Below, one piece after another: positions 62,785-64,000 of a stretch of DNA of 64,000 bases (position 1 is its first letter; every line of letters begins with the position of its first letter). The notes below the pieces were generated by a model that did no database searches, was not told the DNA's origin, and saw nothing but the letters and a program-made list of their open reading frames with translations. Origin of the DNA: Nocardia vinacea NBRC 16497 (GTDB lineage: Bacteria > Actinomycetota > Actinomycetes > Mycobacteriales > Mycobacteriaceae); contig NZ_BAGN01000103.1 of NCBI RefSeq assembly GCF_000308835.1, forward strand, positions 1 to 64,000. Reading direction: 5' to 3'. The translations under genes were made by a program, and so were the position numbers.

Positions 62785-63600
62785 TCATTTGTCATACCCG
62801 GGCAAAATGTGCCGGGTTCCGATGGGCACGATCATCGGACGGCCGGAGACCGGATCCTCGAGGATCGAGGCGTCGAGATCGAAGACCTCGCGCAGCAGTG
62901 TGACATCGATGATATCGGTGGGCGCGCCCTGGGCGACGATGCGTCCGTCGCGCATGACGATGAGTCGGTCGCTATAGCGAATGGCCAGGTTGAGATCGTG
63001 CAGCACCATCACCACGGTGCGGCCGAGGTCGTCGTGCAGCCGGTCGATCAGGTCCAGAACCTCGACCGAATGTGCGAGGTCGAGGTAGGTGGTCGGCTCG
63101 TCGAGCAGCAGGATATCGGTGCCCTGGGCCAGTGCCATGGATATCCAGGCGCGCTGGCGCTGACCGCCGGACAACTCGTCGAGTGAGCGATCGGCCAGGT
63201 CGGCGATGCCCGTCGCCGCGAGTGCGGACATGACCTCGGCCTCGTCGGTGGCCGACCACTGCCGGATCCAGGACTGATGCGGATGACGCCCGCGCGCAAC
63301 GAGATCCGCGACGGTGAGTCCCTCGGGCGCGACCGGCGACTGCGGGAGCATGCCGATGATGCGTGCCACATCCTTGGTCTTCATCGCCGAAATCGCCTTG
63401 CCGTCCAACAGGATTCGACCCTGGCGCGGACGCAGCAGGCGGCCGAGCGAGCGCAGCATGGTCGACTTGCCGCAGCCGTTCGGGCCGATGACGGTGGTGA
63501 CGACGCCGGGTGCGATATCGATATCGAGTCCGTCGACGATGACGCGATCGCCGTAGCCGAGGGTGACTTCCTGCGCGGAGAGCCGCGTATTGCTGGTCAT
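62785..63600 (-). CDS. Iron-siderophore type ABC importer ATPase (FecE/FepC-like)
   Basis: A 271-residue ATPase with Walker A GPNGCGKST (39-47), Q-loop LPQSPVAPEGLTV, signature LSGGQRQRAW, Walker B DILLLDEPTTYLD and switch VMVLHDLNLAIRYSDRL, a set typical of siderophore, heme and cobalamin importers. It overlaps the permease gene by 4 bases (63597-63600), so it follows it in one operon that begins outside the window. Together with heme oxygenase at the other end it marks iron supply as a theme; the cargo is not decided by sequence. Confidence 0.93.
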   Translation of the reverse strand: MTSNTRLSAQEVTLGYGDRVIVDGLDIDIAPGVVTTVIGPNGCGKSTMLRSLGRLLRPRQGRILLDGKAISAMKTKDVARIIGMLPQSPVAPEGLTVADLVARGRHPHQSWIRQWSATDEAEVMSALAATGIADLADRSLDELSGGQRQRAWISMALAQGTDILLLDEPTTYLDLAHSVEVLDLIDRLHDDLGRTVVMVLHDLNLAIRYSDRLIVMRDGRIVAQGAPTDIIDVTLLREVFDLDASILEDPVSGRPMIVPIGTRHILPGYDK

Positions 63601-64000
63601 GACAGGGTCGCCTTCCGATTCATGCGCACGAGCAGGTAGAGCAGGAACGGTCCGCCGAAGGCGGCGGTCACGACACCGACCGGCAGATCGACCGGAAACA
63701 GCGTGCGCGAGGCCACATCCGCGCCGACTACCAGAATGGCACCGATGAGCGCCGAGCCGATGAGTGGTTCGCCGGGAGTTCGCAGCAGTCGGCGCGCGAT
63801 CTGCGGTGCGGCGAGCGCCACAAAAGTGACCGGACCGACGGCCGCCGTGGCGACGGACGCGGCCACGACGGCCGCGCCGATCAATAGCGTCTGTTGGGTC
63901 TGGATCTGCACGCCGAGCACGCGGGTGGTGTCGGTGCCGAGACGGAGTGCGGCAAGGGTTCGCGCGGAGCCCACCACGACCACTACGACAACGGCCAGGG
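63597..64000 (-). CDS. FecCD-family iron-siderophore permease, C-terminal part
   Basis: The frame runs off the right end of the window, so only the last ~134 codons are seen. Marks are RTLAALRLGTDTTRVLGV, TAAVGPVTFVALAAPQIARR, the coupling region typical of FecCD/BtuC permeases, and PVDLPVGVVTAAFGGPFLLY at the end. It is a membrane subunit of the importer whose ATPase follows in an ATGA overlap. The substrate-binding protein and the second permease, if any, lie outside. Confidence 0.93.
   Translation of the reverse strand, partial: LAVVVVVVVGSARTLAALRLGTDTTRVLGVQIQTQQTLLIGAAVVAASVATAAVGPVTFVALAAPQIARRLLRTPGEPLIGSALIGAILVVGADVASRTLFPVDLPVGVVTAAFGGPFLLYLLVRMNRKATLS

Overview
The window is a stretch of high-GC actinobacterial chromosome, most likely Nocardia or a close relative in the Mycobacteriales. 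The call rests on gene content and order. Two runs, pgsA2-like/gcvH/garA/ftsR/DUF151/mcdR/gcvP (22.6-30.2 kb) and CNNM-CBS/CNNM-CBS/guaB1 ... M56 peptidase/blaI (53.9-62.7 kb), with glcB between them, follow the order I remember for Mycobacterium tuberculosis Rv1822-Rv1846. GTG starts, ATGA stop/start overlaps, a cholesterol-oxidase-type flavoenzyme, a WhiB protein, a cutinase-like protein and an F420-type oxidoreductase fit the same group. No rRNA, tRNA, CRISPR array, IS transposase or prophage was found.

Layout. 0-6.3 kb: end of a polyprenyl sugar-phosphate transferase, heme oxygenase (with a possible iron box), a ThrE-type exporter divergent from an F420/LLM oxidoreductase that carries a textbook KstR-type palindrome, and a secreted VWA protein. 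6.4-15.2 kb: an esterase coupled to a two-subunit exporter-fold ABC transporter beside a PucR-like regulator, then a TetR/ATPase/permease drug-export operon resembling Rv1219c-Rv1217c. 15.4-22.5 kb: acyl-CoA oxidase-like enzyme, PAP2 phosphatase, NERD-like membrane protein, DUF2252 protein and ChoD-like oxidase. 22.6-30.3 kb: conserved block for phospholipid synthesis, 2-oxoglutarate/glutamate control (GarA), cell-division regulators (FtsR, McdR) and glycine cleavage, with a tandem glycine riboswitch before gcvP. 30.4-38.3 kb: coiled-coil membrane protein, solute-binding/VWA protein, WhiB+HNH pair, cutinase, acyl-CoA dehydrogenase divergent from an HxlR regulator with two perfect operators, and small proteins.

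38.3-44.8 kb: an SDR/Zn-ADH/TetR/acyl-CoA dehydrogenase operon with stop/start junctions, malate synthase G, and a 33-codon ORF with its own terminator. 44.8-52.9 kb: membrane proteins, a three-gene DyP-peroxidase operon, a hotdog thioesterase-like protein, and a DUF305/LVIVD secreted pair. 53-58.4 kb: two CNNM-CBS membrane proteins coupled to a protein often labelled 3-methyladenine glycosylase, then GMP reductase GuaB1. 58.5-64 kb: DMT transporter, DEAD-box helicase with a long disordered tail, M56 peptidase/BlaI, and an iron-siderophore type ABC importer cut by the window end.

The most unusual structure is a dispersed palindromic repeat present three times between genes (20.5, 26.0 and 56.5 kb). 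Two copies, 36 kb apart, match at 121 of 123 bases and fold into a roughly 31-bp hairpin. The repeat stays open in several frames and produces false N-terminal extensions of neighbouring genes.
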